Assembly (NCBI GenBank): GCA_902604575.1
Contig: CACKZH010000004.1
Coordinates: forward strand, 1-58,386
Direction of reading: 5' to 3'
Source: an uncultured Pelagibacteraceae bacterium
GTDB taxonomy: Bacteria; Pseudomonadota; Alphaproteobacteria; Pelagibacterales; Pelagibacteraceae
DNA length: 58,386 nt
A model generated the notes under the pieces. It worked only from the letters and a program-made list of their open reading frames with translations, had not been told where the DNA came from and made no database searches. Below, piece after piece: positions 45,837 to 55,186 of the stretch (its first letter is position 1; the number at the start of each line of letters is the position of its first letter). A program made the position numbers and the translations under genes.

Positions 45837-46938
45837 GGAAATAAAAAAAACATCACTAAATAAACTTCATCAAAGTAACAACGCTAAGTTTGTTGAATTT
45901 GCTGGCTATGAAATGCCTATTCAGTATAGCAAAGGTATTATTGAAGAGCATAAATTCACAAGATCCCACTCTGGAATCTTTGATGTATCACATATGGGCC
46001 AACTATTTATATATGGTGATGAAAGTTTAACTGAAGAATTAGAAAAAATTTTTCCATTAGATTTAAAAAATCTAAAACAAAACTGTTCTAAGTATAGTTT
46101 TTTAATGAATGAGGATGCGGGAATTTATGATGATTTAATCATCACCAAAATAGAGGAAGGGTATTTAATTATCTTAAATGCTGCATGCAAAGATAAAGAT
46201 TTTGAGATTTTATCTAATTTACTAGGTTCAAAATTTAAAATGAATTTAGACAACAATAGATCTTTAATAGCAATTCAGGGACCTAAATCTGTTGAAATTT
46301 TAAACTCAATTATAAATGGAGTTGATCAACTAAATTTTATGACAGGAAATTGGTTTAATTCTGATAATCAAAAATTATTTGTCACAAGATCAGGTTATAC
46401 AGGGGAAGATGGATTTGAAATTTCAATTACTAACGATAAAGCTGAAAAGTTCGTTGAAAATTTAATAGAAAAGGGAGCAAAACTTATAGGACTTGGGGCA
46501 AGAGATACCTTGAGATTAGAAGCTGGATTATGTTTATATGGTCATGAATTAGATATTAATAAAACACCAGTTGAGGCAAACCTTAGATGGGCAATCTCAA
46601 AATCTAGATTATCAAATGGGGGTTTTATTGGATCGAAAAAAATTATGAATCAAATGCAAGATGGAGCAAGTCAAATAAGAGTAGGGATTAAGCCTGAAGG
46701 TAGACTGATTGCAAGAGAAAAAACTAAAATATTTAATGATACAGATAAACAAATTGGTGAGATAACTAGTGGAACGTTTGGACCAAGTGTAAACGGTCCT
46801 ATAGCGATGGGTTATGTTGATAAAGAGTTTTCAAAGGTTGATACTAAAATTTTGCTTGAGGTAAGAGGGAAAAAACATCCGGCAAATGTTTGTGCATTAC
46901 CATTTTATAAAAAAAATTATGTGAAAGGAGTAAATTAA
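45835..46938 (+). CDS. gcvT: Glycine cleavage system T protein (aminomethyltransferase)
   Basis: 367-residue T protein, which transfers the methylene group from lipoyl-bound aminomethyl to tetrahydrofolate and releases ammonia. [18 protein letters not shown] and [10 protein letters not shown] are the N-terminal signatures. YDDLIITK holds the catalytic Asp region, with [13 protein letters not shown] and [19 protein letters not shown] later. Its start codon is inside the riboswitch-sequestered hairpin. First gene of gcvT-gcvH-gcvP, each overlapping the next by one base. Confidence 0.97.
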   Translation: MEIKKTSLNKLHQSNNAKFVEFAGYEMPIQYSKGIIEEHKFTRSHSGIFDVSHMGQLFIYGDESLTEELEKIFPLDLKNLKQNCSKYSFLMNEDAGIYDDLIITKIEEGYLIILNAACKDKDFEILSNLLGSKFKMNLDNNRSLIAIQGPKSVEILNSIINGVDQLNFMTGNWFNSDNQKLFVTRSGYTGEDGFEISITNDKAEKFVENLIEKGAKLIGLGARDTLRLEAGLCLYGHELDINKTPVEANLRWAISKSRLSNGGFIGSKKIMNQMQDGASQIRVGIKPEGRLIAREKTKIFNDTDKQIGEITSGTFGPSVNGPIAMGYVDKEFSKVDTKILLEVRGKKHPANVCALPFYKKNYVKGVN

Positions 46939-47318
46939 TGAGTGAAGTAAAATTTTCTAAAGAACATGAGTGGATTACTTTGGAGGGAGATGTAGCCACA
47001 ATAGGAATTACAAAACATGCAACAGAAATGCTTGGCGACATCGTTTTTGCAGAACTTCCTGAAAAAGGATCTAATGTTGAAAAAGATGGTACTGCAGGAG
47101 TAGTAGAGTCTACGAAAGCTGCTAGTGATGTTTATACTCCAGTTAGTGGTGAGGTAGTAGATACAAACCAAGCTATTGTAGATGATCCTTCTAAAATTAA
47201 TGAAGATCCAGAGGGTGCAGCATGGTTTTTTAAACTCAAAATGAAAGATCAATCTGAAATGGATAGTCTTATGAACAAAGAAGAATACGATAAATTTGCA
47301 AAGGAGAGTGCTAGCTAA
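46938..47318 (+). CDS. gcvH: Glycine cleavage system H protein
   Basis: 126-residue lipoyl carrier shuttling aminomethyl and reducing equivalents between P, T and L proteins. [16 protein letters not shown] begins the fold, and the lipoylation site is Lys60 in [23 protein letters not shown] and a GAAWFFKLK block complete the domain. A GGAG ribosome site lies inside the 3' end of gcvT (GTGAAAGGAG), and the ATG overlaps the gcvT stop. Confidence 0.97.
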   Translation: MSEVKFSKEHEWITLEGDVATIGITKHATEMLGDIVFAELPEKGSNVEKDGTAGVVESTKAASDVYTPVSGEVVDTNQAIVDDPSKINEDPEGAAWFFKLKMKDQSEMDSLMNKEEYDKFAKESAS

Positions 47319-50188
47319 TGTTACATAATTCACAAAAAGATTTTTTAAAAAGACACATTGGACCTTCAGATGAAGATCAAAATAAAATGCTTAAGGAACT
47401 TAATTACAAATCTCTAGATGATTTAATCAAAAGTACAGTTCCAGAAAAGATCCAATTGAAAGATGAATTAAATATTGGAGAATCTAATTCAGAATATGAA
47501 GCATTAAGAAAATTAAAAGCAATTTCAAAAAAAAATAAAATTTACTCTAACTTCATAGGAATGGGTTATTATGGCACTTATACACCATATGTAATTCTTA
47601 GAAATATTTTAGAAAATCCAGGTTGGTACACTTCTTATACACCTTATCAACCCGAGGTAGCTCAAGGAAGATTGGAAATGCTACTTAATTTCCAACAAAT
47701 GATAGTTGATTTCACAGGAATGGATATCGCAAACGCATCTTTATTAGATGAAGGAACAGCAGCTGCAGAAGCGATGGGATTAAGTCATAGATTAAATAAA
47801 AAAGATAATAATTTAGTTTTTGTCTCAGAAAATTGTCACCCACAAACAATAGATGTAATTCAAACAAGAGCGGAACCGATGGGATTAAAAGTACTTGTTG
47901 GTGATGAAGATAAAGTATTAGATCAATTAAAAGAAGATTTAGTTTGTGGTATATTACAATATCCAGGAACGTTAGGAGATATAAAAGATCCAAGTGAATC
48001 AATTAGCAAAATTCATAAAAAAAATGGTAAAGCAATTTTAGCTTGTGATTTATTGGCACTTGCCAAGTTAAAAACACCAAGAGAACTAGGAGCAGATATT
48101 GCCGTAGGAAGCTCTCAAAGATTTGGAATTCCAATGGGTTATGGTGGACCTCATGCAGCCTTCTTTGCAACTAAAGACGAATACAAAAGATCTATGCCTG
48201 GAAGAATTGTTGGGGTATCTGTTGATAGACATGGAAACAAAGCATATAGATTATCATTACAAACTAGGGAACAACATATAAGAAGAGACAAGGCTACAAG
48301 TAATATTTGTACTGCCCAAGCTTTATTAGCAATTGTGTCAGCAGCATATGCTATTTATCATGGTCCAAAAGGTATTCGAACTATTTCTGAGAGAGTTTCT
48401 CAATTAGCTAAAAACTTTGCAGATAAATTAAAACAATCAGGATATGAAATTTATTCAGATCATTTCTTTGATACGGTTACAATTGTTACTAAAGACAAAA
48501 CTGATCAAATCTATAAAAATGCTTTAGATCAAAAAGTAAATATCAGAAAAGTAAATTCTGAAATGCTAGCAGTTTCTTTCGATGAAAAGAAAAATGTTTA
48601 TAGAGTAAATCAATTATTAAAAATTTTTAATGCAGCAGAATCAATTAAAAAGGAAGATCCAACAGTAAGTTTGCCCAATCTTCCAAAAAATTTATTAAGA
48701 ACTTCAAAATATTTAGAGCACCCAGTTTTTAATTCATATCATTCAGAAACTGAGATGCTTAGATATTTAAAAAAATTAGAAGACAAAGATATAGCTTTAA
48801 ATAGAACTATGATTGCACTTGGTTCATGTACTATGAAATTAAACGCTACTGCAGAAATGATACCTATTTCATGGAGAGAATTAGCAGAGCCTCATCCATT
48901 TGTGCCTATTGAGCAGATGGAAGGATATAGAGATTTATTTACTGATCTTAAAAATTGGCTTAGATCAATTACTGGTTTTTCTGGTGTTTCACTTCAACCA
49001 AATGCAGGCGCTCAAGGGGAATATGCAGGATTAATGGTGATTAGAAAGTATCATTTAGATAGAGGTGAAGAAAACAGGAATATATGTTTAATTCCAAGCT
49101 CAGCACATGGAACTAATCCTGCTAGCGCACAAATGGTTGGAATGAAAGTTGTTGTTGTTGATTGTGACAAAGAAGGAAATGTTGATTTTGAAGATTTAAA
49201 GAAAAAAGCAGAAATGCATTCTGAAAATCTTGGAGCATTAATGGTCACATATCCGTCTACTCACGGAGTATTTGAGGAAAAAATTACAGATATATGTGAG
49301 TTAATTCATAAACACGGTGGCCAAGTTTATATGGATGGTGCAAATTTAAATGCGCTTGTTGGTATAGCAAGACCTGGAAATTTTGGTCCAGATGTTTGTC
49401 ACATAAACTTACACAAAACATTCTGTATTCCACATGGTGGTGGAGGACCAGGAATGGGACCAATTGCATGTAAAAGACATTTACAAGTTTATTTGCCTAA
49501 TCATCCAGTTGTTAAAGACTGTGGACCCGCAACAGGAATAGGACCAGTTTCAGCAGCACCTTGGGGAAGTTCAAGTATTTTATCAATTTCCTGGATGTAT
49601 ATTAAAATGATGGGTTCTGAAGGTTTAAAATTAGCTACTCAAATTGCAATACTAAATGCAAATTATATAGCTCATAGACTTAAAGATCATTACCCAATTC
49701 TTTATAAAGGTTCAAACGGTAATGTAGCTCATGAATGTATTATTGATATTCGATCTATTAAAACTGAAACAGGGATTACTGAAGAAGATATAGCTAAAAG
49801 ATTGATCGATTATGGTTTTCATGCACCAACAATGTCATGGCCAGTAGCAGGCACAATGATGATTGAACCAACTGAAAGTGAAAGCTTGTCCGAACTAGAT
49901 AGATTTTGTGATACTTTGATTAGCATTAAATCAGAAATAGATATGATCAAATCAGGAAAATTTGATAAAGTTGATAATCCAATTAAAAATGCACCTCATA
50001 CAGACATTGAATTAGCTTCAGATGAATGGAATCATAAATATTCAAGAGAGCAAGCTGCATATCCAGCAAAATTCTTAAAAGCAAATAAATTTTGGCCTCC
50101 AGTTGCAAGAGTAGACAACGTATATGGAGATAAAAATATTTTTTGTACTTGTCCAAGTATGGATGAGTTTAAAGAAGATGCAGCATAA
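47318..50188 (+). CDS. gcvP: Glycine dehydrogenase (decarboxylating), P protein
   Basis: 956-residue single-chain P protein, the PLP enzyme that decarboxylates glycine. KRHIGPSDEDQNKML starts the protein. YTPYQPEVAQGRLE and LDEGTAAAEAM lie in the first half, and the PLP Lys is Lys700 in INLHKTFCIPHGGGGPGMGP. Length matches the fused (alpha2) type rather than split GcvPA/PB. No lpd gene is present, so the L protein must be shared from elsewhere. It ends 6 bases before the cfa-cluster oxidoreductase. Confidence 0.98.
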   Translation: MLHNSQKDFLKRHIGPSDEDQNKMLKELNYKSLDDLIKSTVPEKIQLKDELNIGESNSEYEALRKLKAISKKNKIYSNFIGMGYYGTYTPYVILRNILENPGWYTSYTPYQPEVAQGRLEMLLNFQQMIVDFTGMDIANASLLDEGTAAAEAMGLSHRLNKKDNNLVFVSENCHPQTIDVIQTRAEPMGLKVLVGDEDKVLDQLKEDLVCGILQYPGTLGDIKDPSESISKIHKKNGKAILACDLLALAKLKTPRELGADIAVGSSQRFGIPMGYGGPHAAFFATKDEYKRSMPGRIVGVSVDRHGNKAYRLSLQTREQHIRRDKATSNICTAQALLAIVSAAYAIYHGPKGIRTISERVSQLAKNFADKLKQSGYEIYSDHFFDTVTIVTKDKTDQIYKNALDQKVNIRKVNSEMLAVSFDEKKNVYRVNQLLKIFNAAESIKKEDPTVSLPNLPKNLLRTSKYLEHPVFNSYHSETEMLRYLKKLEDKDIALNRTMIALGSCTMKLNATAEMIPISWRELAEPHPFVPIEQMEGYRDLFTDLKNWLRSITGFSGVSLQPNAGAQGEYAGLMVIRKYHLDRGEENRNICLIPSSAHGTNPASAQMVGMKVVVVDCDKEGNVDFEDLKKKAEMHSENLGALMVTYPSTHGVFEEKITDICELIHKHGGQVYMDGANLNALVGIARPGNFGPDVCHINLHKTFCIPHGGGGPGMGPIACKRHLQVYLPNHPVVKDCGPATGIGPVSAAPWGSSSILSISWMYIKMMGSEGLKLATQIAILNANYIAHRLKDHYPILYKGSNGNVAHECIIDIRSIKTETGITEEDIAKRLIDYGFHAPTMSWPVAGTMMIEPTESESLSELDRFCDTLISIKSEIDMIKSGKFDKVDNPIKNAPHTDIELASDEWNHKYSREQAAYPAKFLKANKFWPPVARVDNVYGDKNIFCTCPSMDEFKEDAA

Positions 50189-50194
50189 TAATTA

Positions 50195-51433
50195 ATGAAA
50201 ATTGCTGTTGTTGGCTCAGGTATTTCCGGATTAAGTGCTGCTTATTATTTATCTAAAAAACATCATGTAGATCTTTTTGAGCAAGAAGATCATTTTGGTG
50301 GACACTCACATACAATAGATATTTTTTTTGATGAAAAAAAAGTTTCTGTAGATATTGGTTTTATTGTTTTTAATTTTCAAACTTATCCAAATTTAATTAA
50401 TTTTTTTAAGGAAAATGATATTCAAATTGAAAAAAGCAATATGTCTTTTTCAGTTTCAGTAGATAATACAAACTTTGAATATTGTGGAAAAGGGTTAGGT
50501 GGAATTTTCTCTAATAAATCAAATTTGTTTAACATAGAGTTCTTAAAAATGTTTTTTGATATAATTAAATTTTATAAAAAAAGTGATCAAGTAAATGTAT
50601 CAAATGATAAAATTACTTTAGGTGAATATTTAAAAATCAACAAATTATCCAAAACTTTTATCGATTATCATATAATTCCAATGGTATCTGCAATTTGGTC
50701 TATGCCTCCTTATGAAGCGAGCAAGATGCCAATAAGTTTCTTTCTTAGATTTTTCCAAAATCATGGTTTGTTTAAATTGAAAAATAGACCGCAGTGGTAC
50801 ACAGTAACCAATAGAAGCAGAACTTATGTTAGTAAAATACTTTCCCAAATAAGTGGTGAACATTACAAAAATTACAAAGTTACAAGAGTTAAAAGAAAAT
50901 CATCAGGATTAGACCTTTACTATGGTGGAGAAAGCGAATTTTTTGATTATGATAAAGTTGTTTTAGCGACACATGCTGATGAAGCCTTAAAGTTAATTGA
51001 AAATCCAACTGAGGATGAGAGAAATATTCTTTCGAATTTTAGCTACAAAGAAAATATAGCTTACATACATACAGACCAGCGGGCCATGCCAAAAAATAAA
51101 AAAGCTTGGTCTTCTTGGAATTCATCAATAGATGACAAGAATTTAGAGAAAAATTCAATAACCTACTGGTTAAATTTATTACAAAATTTAAAGTGTGATG
51201 AAAATATTTTCTTAACACTAAATCCTTACTTCAATATTGATGAGAAAAAAATATTGAGAAAAGTAAAATTTACACATCCATATTATGATCAAAAAGCGTT
51301 AGATGCTCAATCAGAGCTTATTAAAATACAAAATCAAAAAGATTTACTTTTTTGTGGCAGTTATTTTGGTTATGGATTCCATGAAGATGGAATAAAATCA
51401 TCTATTGAAATGCTGAAAAACATTAATGATTAG
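50195..51433 (+). CDS. FAD-dependent amine-oxidase-like protein of the cfa cluster
   Basis: 412-residue flavoprotein. The FAD motif GSGISG is at residues 7-12, with DLFEQEDHFGGHSHT following, the usual start of this family. PMVSAIWSMPPYEASKMP and a C-terminal FCGSYFGYGFHEDGIKSS block recur in proteins encoded beside DUF1365 and Cfa. The exact reaction is unknown; a role in unsaturated or cyclopropane fatty-acid modification is inferred from the conserved gene order. It overlaps the DUF1365 gene by 8 bases. Confidence 0.85.
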   Translation: MKIAVVGSGISGLSAAYYLSKKHHVDLFEQEDHFGGHSHTIDIFFDEKKVSVDIGFIVFNFQTYPNLINFFKENDIQIEKSNMSFSVSVDNTNFEYCGKGLGGIFSNKSNLFNIEFLKMFFDIIKFYKKSDQVNVSNDKITLGEYLKINKLSKTFIDYHIIPMVSAIWSMPPYEASKMPISFFLRFFQNHGLFKLKNRPQWYTVTNRSRTYVSKILSQISGEHYKNYKVTRVKRKSSGLDLYYGGESEFFDYDKVVLATHADEALKLIENPTEDERNILSNFSYKENIAYIHTDQRAMPKNKKAWSSWNSSIDDKNLEKNSITYWLNLLQNLKCDENIFLTLNPYFNIDEKKILRKVKFTHPYYDQKALDAQSELIKIQNQKDLLFCGSYFGYGFHEDGIKSSIEMLKNIND

Positions 51434-52190
51434 TTCTTGTATATATAATGGAAATGTAATCCATAAGAGATTCAAACCAAAAGAACATTTTTTTAAATAT
51501 AAAGTATTTTCACTTTTTATCGATCTATCAGAGTTAAATGAGCTTAACGATAAATTAAAATTTTTTTCATTAAATAAATTTAATCTTATTAGTTTTTATG
51601 AGAAAGATCATGGTGATCGTGATGGCTCATCTCTTTTTGAGTGGGTAAAAAAAAATCTAATCAATAACGAAATCAGCATAGATAATATAAAGGTTAAACT
51701 TTTATGTTATCCAAGAATACTAGGTTATGTTTTTAATCCACTGAGTATTTTTTTTGTATACGACAGAAATGATAATTTAATTTCAATTTTATATGAGGTT
51801 AAAAATACATTTGGTGAGCAACATACATATGTATTTAAAGTAGAGGGACTAAACAAATTAATTCAAAATAATTGTTCAAAGAAATTTCATGTTTCACCAT
51901 TTATTGAAATGGATTGCAATTATTTTTTTAGGATATTAAATCCAGAGCAGAAGTTGTCAGTTGTAATAGATCAATATGATCAAGAAGGAAAAATTCTTTT
52001 TGCGTCTCAAGATGGTGAAAGATCTGCTTTGACAAGCAAAAACTTAATGAACTCTTATCTTAAACACCCATTAATGACATTTAAAATTATTTCTGCGATA
52101 CATTTTGAAGCGTTTAAATTATGGATTAAAGGAATTAAATTTATTAAGAAAAAATTTAAAATTAAAAATAACTTAACAGTAGAGAATTAA
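51426..52190 (+). CDS. DUF1365 family protein
   Basis: 254-residue DUF1365 protein. IYNGNVIHKRFKPKEHFFKY, the HGDRDGSSLFEWV segment, LCYPRILGYVFNPLSIFF and FHVSPFIEMDC are family blocks. The function is not established, but the gene is habitually found between a FAD oxidoreductase and cfa, as here. The stop overlaps the cfa start by one base (TAATG). It may contribute to fatty-acid modification together with its neighbours. Confidence 0.9.
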   Translation: MISSCIYNGNVIHKRFKPKEHFFKYKVFSLFIDLSELNELNDKLKFFSLNKFNLISFYEKDHGDRDGSSLFEWVKKNLINNEISIDNIKVKLLCYPRILGYVFNPLSIFFVYDRNDNLISILYEVKNTFGEQHTYVFKVEGLNKLIQNNCSKKFHVSPFIEMDCNYFFRILNPEQKLSVVIDQYDQEGKILFASQDGERSALTSKNLMNSYLKHPLMTFKIISAIHFEAFKLWIKGIKFIKKKFKIKNNLTVEN

Positions 52191-53368
52191 TGTTCTTAAA
52201 TAATGTAGCAGATAAATTGGTTTTTAAATTTCTTAATGAAATAAGTCATGGTTATCTAGAGCTAACTACACATGACAGAAAAGTATTAAAGTTTGGAAAT
52301 CCAAATGAAAAATTACATGCAAATATTTTAATCAAAAAACCTGATTTTAATTATAATTTATTTAGAGGTGGTAGTGTTGGATTTGCTGAGAGCTATATGA
52401 GAGGTGAATTTGAAACTGATAATTTATCAAATTTAATTGAATTAACTGCAAGAAATATAGAAGTAATATATAAATTCTCAGGCCTTCTAGATTTTCCAAT
52501 AATTAATTTTTTTAAAAATCAAATTATCAAAAATACAAAAAGTAGGAGCAAAGAAAATATTGCTAAACATTACGACCTTGGTAATGATTTTTTTTCTCTT
52601 TGGTTAGACGAAACGCTCACTTACTCGAGTGCTATTTTTGAAGATAAGTCAAAAAATCTTTCTGATGCTCAAAATAACAAATATCAAAAATTAATTGATC
52701 TAATTAAACCAAATAATGGTGACAAAGTTTTAGAAATAGGATGTGGTTGGGGAGGTTTTGCCGAGTACTTAGGTAAAAAATATGATGTGAAACTAGACTG
52801 TATTACAATATCAAAAAAACAATTTGAATACGCAAAAGAAAGAATTTTTAATTGTGGATTAAACGAAAAAGTAAATATTGAAATAAAGGATTACAGAGAT
52901 CTTAAAGGCAAATATAATTCAATTGCCTCTATAGAAATGATTGAGGCAGTTGGTCAAAATTATTTAGAGGGTTATTTTAAAACTATTAAAACTAACTTAT
53001 CTGATGGTGGTAAAGCAGCTATTCAAGCAATTACCATCGATGATAGGTTGTTTGATAGATATAAAAACAAACAAGATTTTATTCAAAAATATATCTTTCC
53101 AGGTGGTTTTTTACCAAATAAAAATAGCATTAATCGTTATGTTTCTGACAACGGTTTAACTATAAATTCATATATTTCTTATGCTGATCATTATGCAAAT
53201 ACATTGTCTATATGGAGAAATGAGTTTTTAAAAAAATGGGATTTAATAAAAAATCAAGGTTTTGACTCAACATTTAAAAGAATGTGGGAGTTTTACCTTT
53301 CTTATTGTGAAGCAGGATTTAAGTCAAAAAATATTGACCTGATACAATTTTCAATGCAAAACAAATAA
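52190..53368 (+). CDS. cfa: Cyclopropane-fatty-acyl-phospholipid synthase family protein
   Basis: 392-residue SAM-dependent methyltransferase acting on unsaturated acyl chains of membrane lipids. KHYDLGNDFF (126-135) and LTYSSAIFED are Cfa signatures. The SAM site is VLEIGCGWGGF (180-190), with SIEMIEAVGQNYLEGYF and KYIFPGGFLP later. In some clusters of this composition the enzyme makes furan or methylated fatty acids rather than cyclopropanes, so the product is uncertain. Downstream are DUF3833 and, on the other strand, an SDR. Confidence 0.92.
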   Translation: MFLNNVADKLVFKFLNEISHGYLELTTHDRKVLKFGNPNEKLHANILIKKPDFNYNLFRGGSVGFAESYMRGEFETDNLSNLIELTARNIEVIYKFSGLLDFPIINFFKNQIIKNTKSRSKENIAKHYDLGNDFFSLWLDETLTYSSAIFEDKSKNLSDAQNNKYQKLIDLIKPNNGDKVLEIGCGWGGFAEYLGKKYDVKLDCITISKKQFEYAKERIFNCGLNEKVNIEIKDYRDLKGKYNSIASIEMIEAVGQNYLEGYFKTIKTNLSDGGKAAIQAITIDDRLFDRYKNKQDFIQKYIFPGGFLPNKNSINRYVSDNGLTINSYISYADHYANTLSIWRNEFLKKWDLIKNQGFDSTFKRMWEFYLSYCEAGFKSKNIDLIQFSMQNK

Positions 53369-53385
53369 AAATAATGGAGATATTT

Positions 53386-53934
53386 ATGCGACATATAAAA
53401 ATAATTAAATCAATTTCATTGATAATTTCATTATTCTTAATTACAAGTTGCTCAAATAATAGTGCTATGAAACCAGAAGACTTTAAAAACAAAGAACCAA
53501 GATTAATTATTGAGGAATATTTATCTGGAAATATTAAGGCTTGGGGTGTTCTACAAAATAGATCAGGAAAAGTTACAAGACAATTTTCTGCAGACTTAAA
53601 TGGAACTTGGGATGGAAAACAATTAATTCTTAAAGAAAAATTCAATTGGGACGATGGTGAGGTTCAAGACCGAGAATGGATAATAAATAAAATTGATGAG
53701 CACAATTATGAAGGAACAGCAGGGGATGTTGTAGGTAAAGCAATAGGATACTCTTATGGACCAGCGTTTAAATTTGAATATGTTTTATTAGTTCCTGTTA
53801 AAGGTAAAGAATTAAAAATAACTTTCGATGATTGGATTTTTAAACAAGATGATAGAGTTGCAATTAATAGAGCAACAATGACTAAATTTGGTTTTAAAGT
53901 AGCTGAATTAACAGTTGTATTTGTAAAAGATTAA
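53386..53934 (+). CDS. DUF3833 family lipoprotein
   Basis: 182-residue protein with a lipobox LITSC, predicting a diacylglyceride-modified Cys and membrane anchoring. GNIKAWGVLQNRSGKVTRQF, LKEKFNWDDGEVQDREW and GKAIGYSYGPAFKFEYVLLVP are typical DUF3833 blocks. The start at 53386 is preferred over 53374 because GGAG lies 6 bases before it. DUF3833 genes travel with cfa and DUF1365 in many Gram-negatives. Function unknown. Converges with the SDR gene without a gap. Confidence 0.88.
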   Translation: MRHIKIIKSISLIISLFLITSCSNNSAMKPEDFKNKEPRLIIEEYLSGNIKAWGVLQNRSGKVTRQFSADLNGTWDGKQLILKEKFNWDDGEVQDREWIINKIDEHNYEGTAGDVVGKAIGYSYGPAFKFEYVLLVPVKGKELKITFDDWIFKQDDRVAINRATMTKFGFKVAELTVVFVKD

Positions 53935-54693
53935 CTATTTTTTTTGATATTTTGTTAGTTTTCCAACTAAACCAAAATAAATTTTACTCGGTAAAAGACT
54001 CAATAGTTTTAATGTAATTGTAAGTGATTTTGGAAAATGTATTTCAAATATATTTTTGCTAACTAATCCTTCATAAATTTGATCTGCTGCATACTCAGGA
54101 GTTTTCAAAAAAGGCATTTTAAAATCATTTTTATCTGTCATTGGTGTTTTAATAAATCCAGGAGATACTAAACAAACACGCACATTGTATCTTTTAAAAT
54201 CAAAGTACAAACTTTCGGCCAAGTTATTCAATGCAGATTTAGATGGTCCATATCCAGTTGAATTAGGTAACCCCCTATATCCTGCAATTGACGAAACAAT
54301 AGTAATTATACCGTTTTTTTTATCTCTAAAGTATTGTTCAACTGCTTTGATGCTATTCACAGTTCCAAAAAAATTTACTTTAAATACATCTTCCATTTGA
54401 TCGACATTAATATCTTTTTCTTTTTTGGGATCCCATGTTCCAGTTGAAAAAAAACAAATATCTATATTTTCATATTTGTTTTTAATTTCATTAAATACTT
54501 CTTTGCACTTTTCTTTATCTGTTACATCTAAAGGAAAACTTGAAATATTTTCATAAGAATTTGAAAGCTCATTTAGTAATTCAGCTCTTCTTGCAGATAC
54601 AGCAACATTCCATCCCTTGCTTGCAAACTTAATTGCTAAAGCTTTACCAATTCCAGTGCTGCCGCCTGTAATCCAAATAGTTTTTTTATTCAT
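53935..54693 (-). CDS. Short-chain dehydrogenase/reductase
   Basis: 252-residue SDR. ITGGSTGIGKALA binds the nucleotide, VSARRAE follows, FFSTGTW sits at the NNAG position, and VSSIAGYRGLPNSTGYGPSKSA carries the catalytic Ser and YxxxK. SPGFIKTPMTDKNDF is the substrate loop. A C-terminal hydrophobic stretch (SLTITLKLLSLLPSKIYFGL) may contact the membrane or lipid. SDR genes of this type are common in cfa clusters. Substrate unknown, probably a lipid-derived carbonyl or alcohol. Confidence 0.88.
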   Translation of the reverse strand: MNKKTIWITGGSTGIGKALAIKFASKGWNVAVSARRAELLNELSNSYENISSFPLDVTDKEKCKEVFNEIKNKYENIDICFFSTGTWDPKKEKDINVDQMEDVFKVNFFGTVNSIKAVEQYFRDKKNGIITIVSSIAGYRGLPNSTGYGPSKSALNNLAESLYFDFKRYNVRVCLVSPGFIKTPMTDKNDFKMPFLKTPEYAADQIYEGLVSKNIFEIHFPKSLTITLKLLSLLPSKIYFGLVGKLTKYQKK

Positions 54694-54701
54694 TTTTTGT
54701 T

Positions 54702-55184
54702 ATGTATATATTTAACATGTTTAAAAATAAATTTTTAACATTTATATTGTTTCTTACTATTACATTCTCTGCTTCATTGATTGGTGGTTTAGCTACCATT
54801 ACATTTAAAGAGCCATGGTACTTATTGTTAAATAAACCATCATTTAATCCACCAGATTGGATATTCGGACCTGTTTGGACCAGCTTGTATACATTGATGA
54901 CAATTTCAATATGGCTTTACTGGCATACAAAAAACAGAAATATGAATACTGTTTATATTTATTTTATTCATTTAGTATTCAATACAACTTGGAGTATAGT
55001 TTTCTTTGTTTTTCATAATATGGTTTTGGCTCTTTTAATATTAATCATATTAATAGCATTGATAATCAATCTTATTTTAAGGTTTAAACGCGTCAAGATG
55101 TTGAGTGCCTACTTAATGATTCCATATTTACTTTGGTGTAGCTTTGCACTAATTCTGAATACAAGCTTAATTATGCTAAATTAG
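54702..55184 (+). CDS. TspO/MBR family membrane protein
   Basis: 160-residue protein with five hydrophobic spans. LLNKPSFNPPDWIFGPVWTS is the TspO hallmark, followed by LYTLMTISIWLYW and an NTTWSIVFF block; the end LLWCSFALILNTSLIMLN matches the fifth helix. TspO proteins bind porphyrins and cholesterol-like ligands and respond to light or oxidative stress in some bacteria. An alternative ATG five codons in is possible. Divergent from the SDR with only 8 bases between, and adjacent to the DAO gene. Confidence 0.88.
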   Translation: MYIFNMFKNKFLTFILFLTITFSASLIGGLATITFKEPWYLLLNKPSFNPPDWIFGPVWTSLYTLMTISIWLYWHTKNRNMNTVYIYFIHLVFNTTWSIVFFVFHNMVLALLILIILIALIINLILRFKRVKMLSAYLMIPYLLWCSFALILNTSLIMLN

Positions 55185-55186
55185 AT

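Noticed and set aside
46935-47333. 132-codon open frame antisense to gcvH
   Set aside because: Lies fully over gcvH, has Cys/Phe/Tyr-rich composition typical of antisense frames in AT-rich genes, and no ribosome site or family resemblance.
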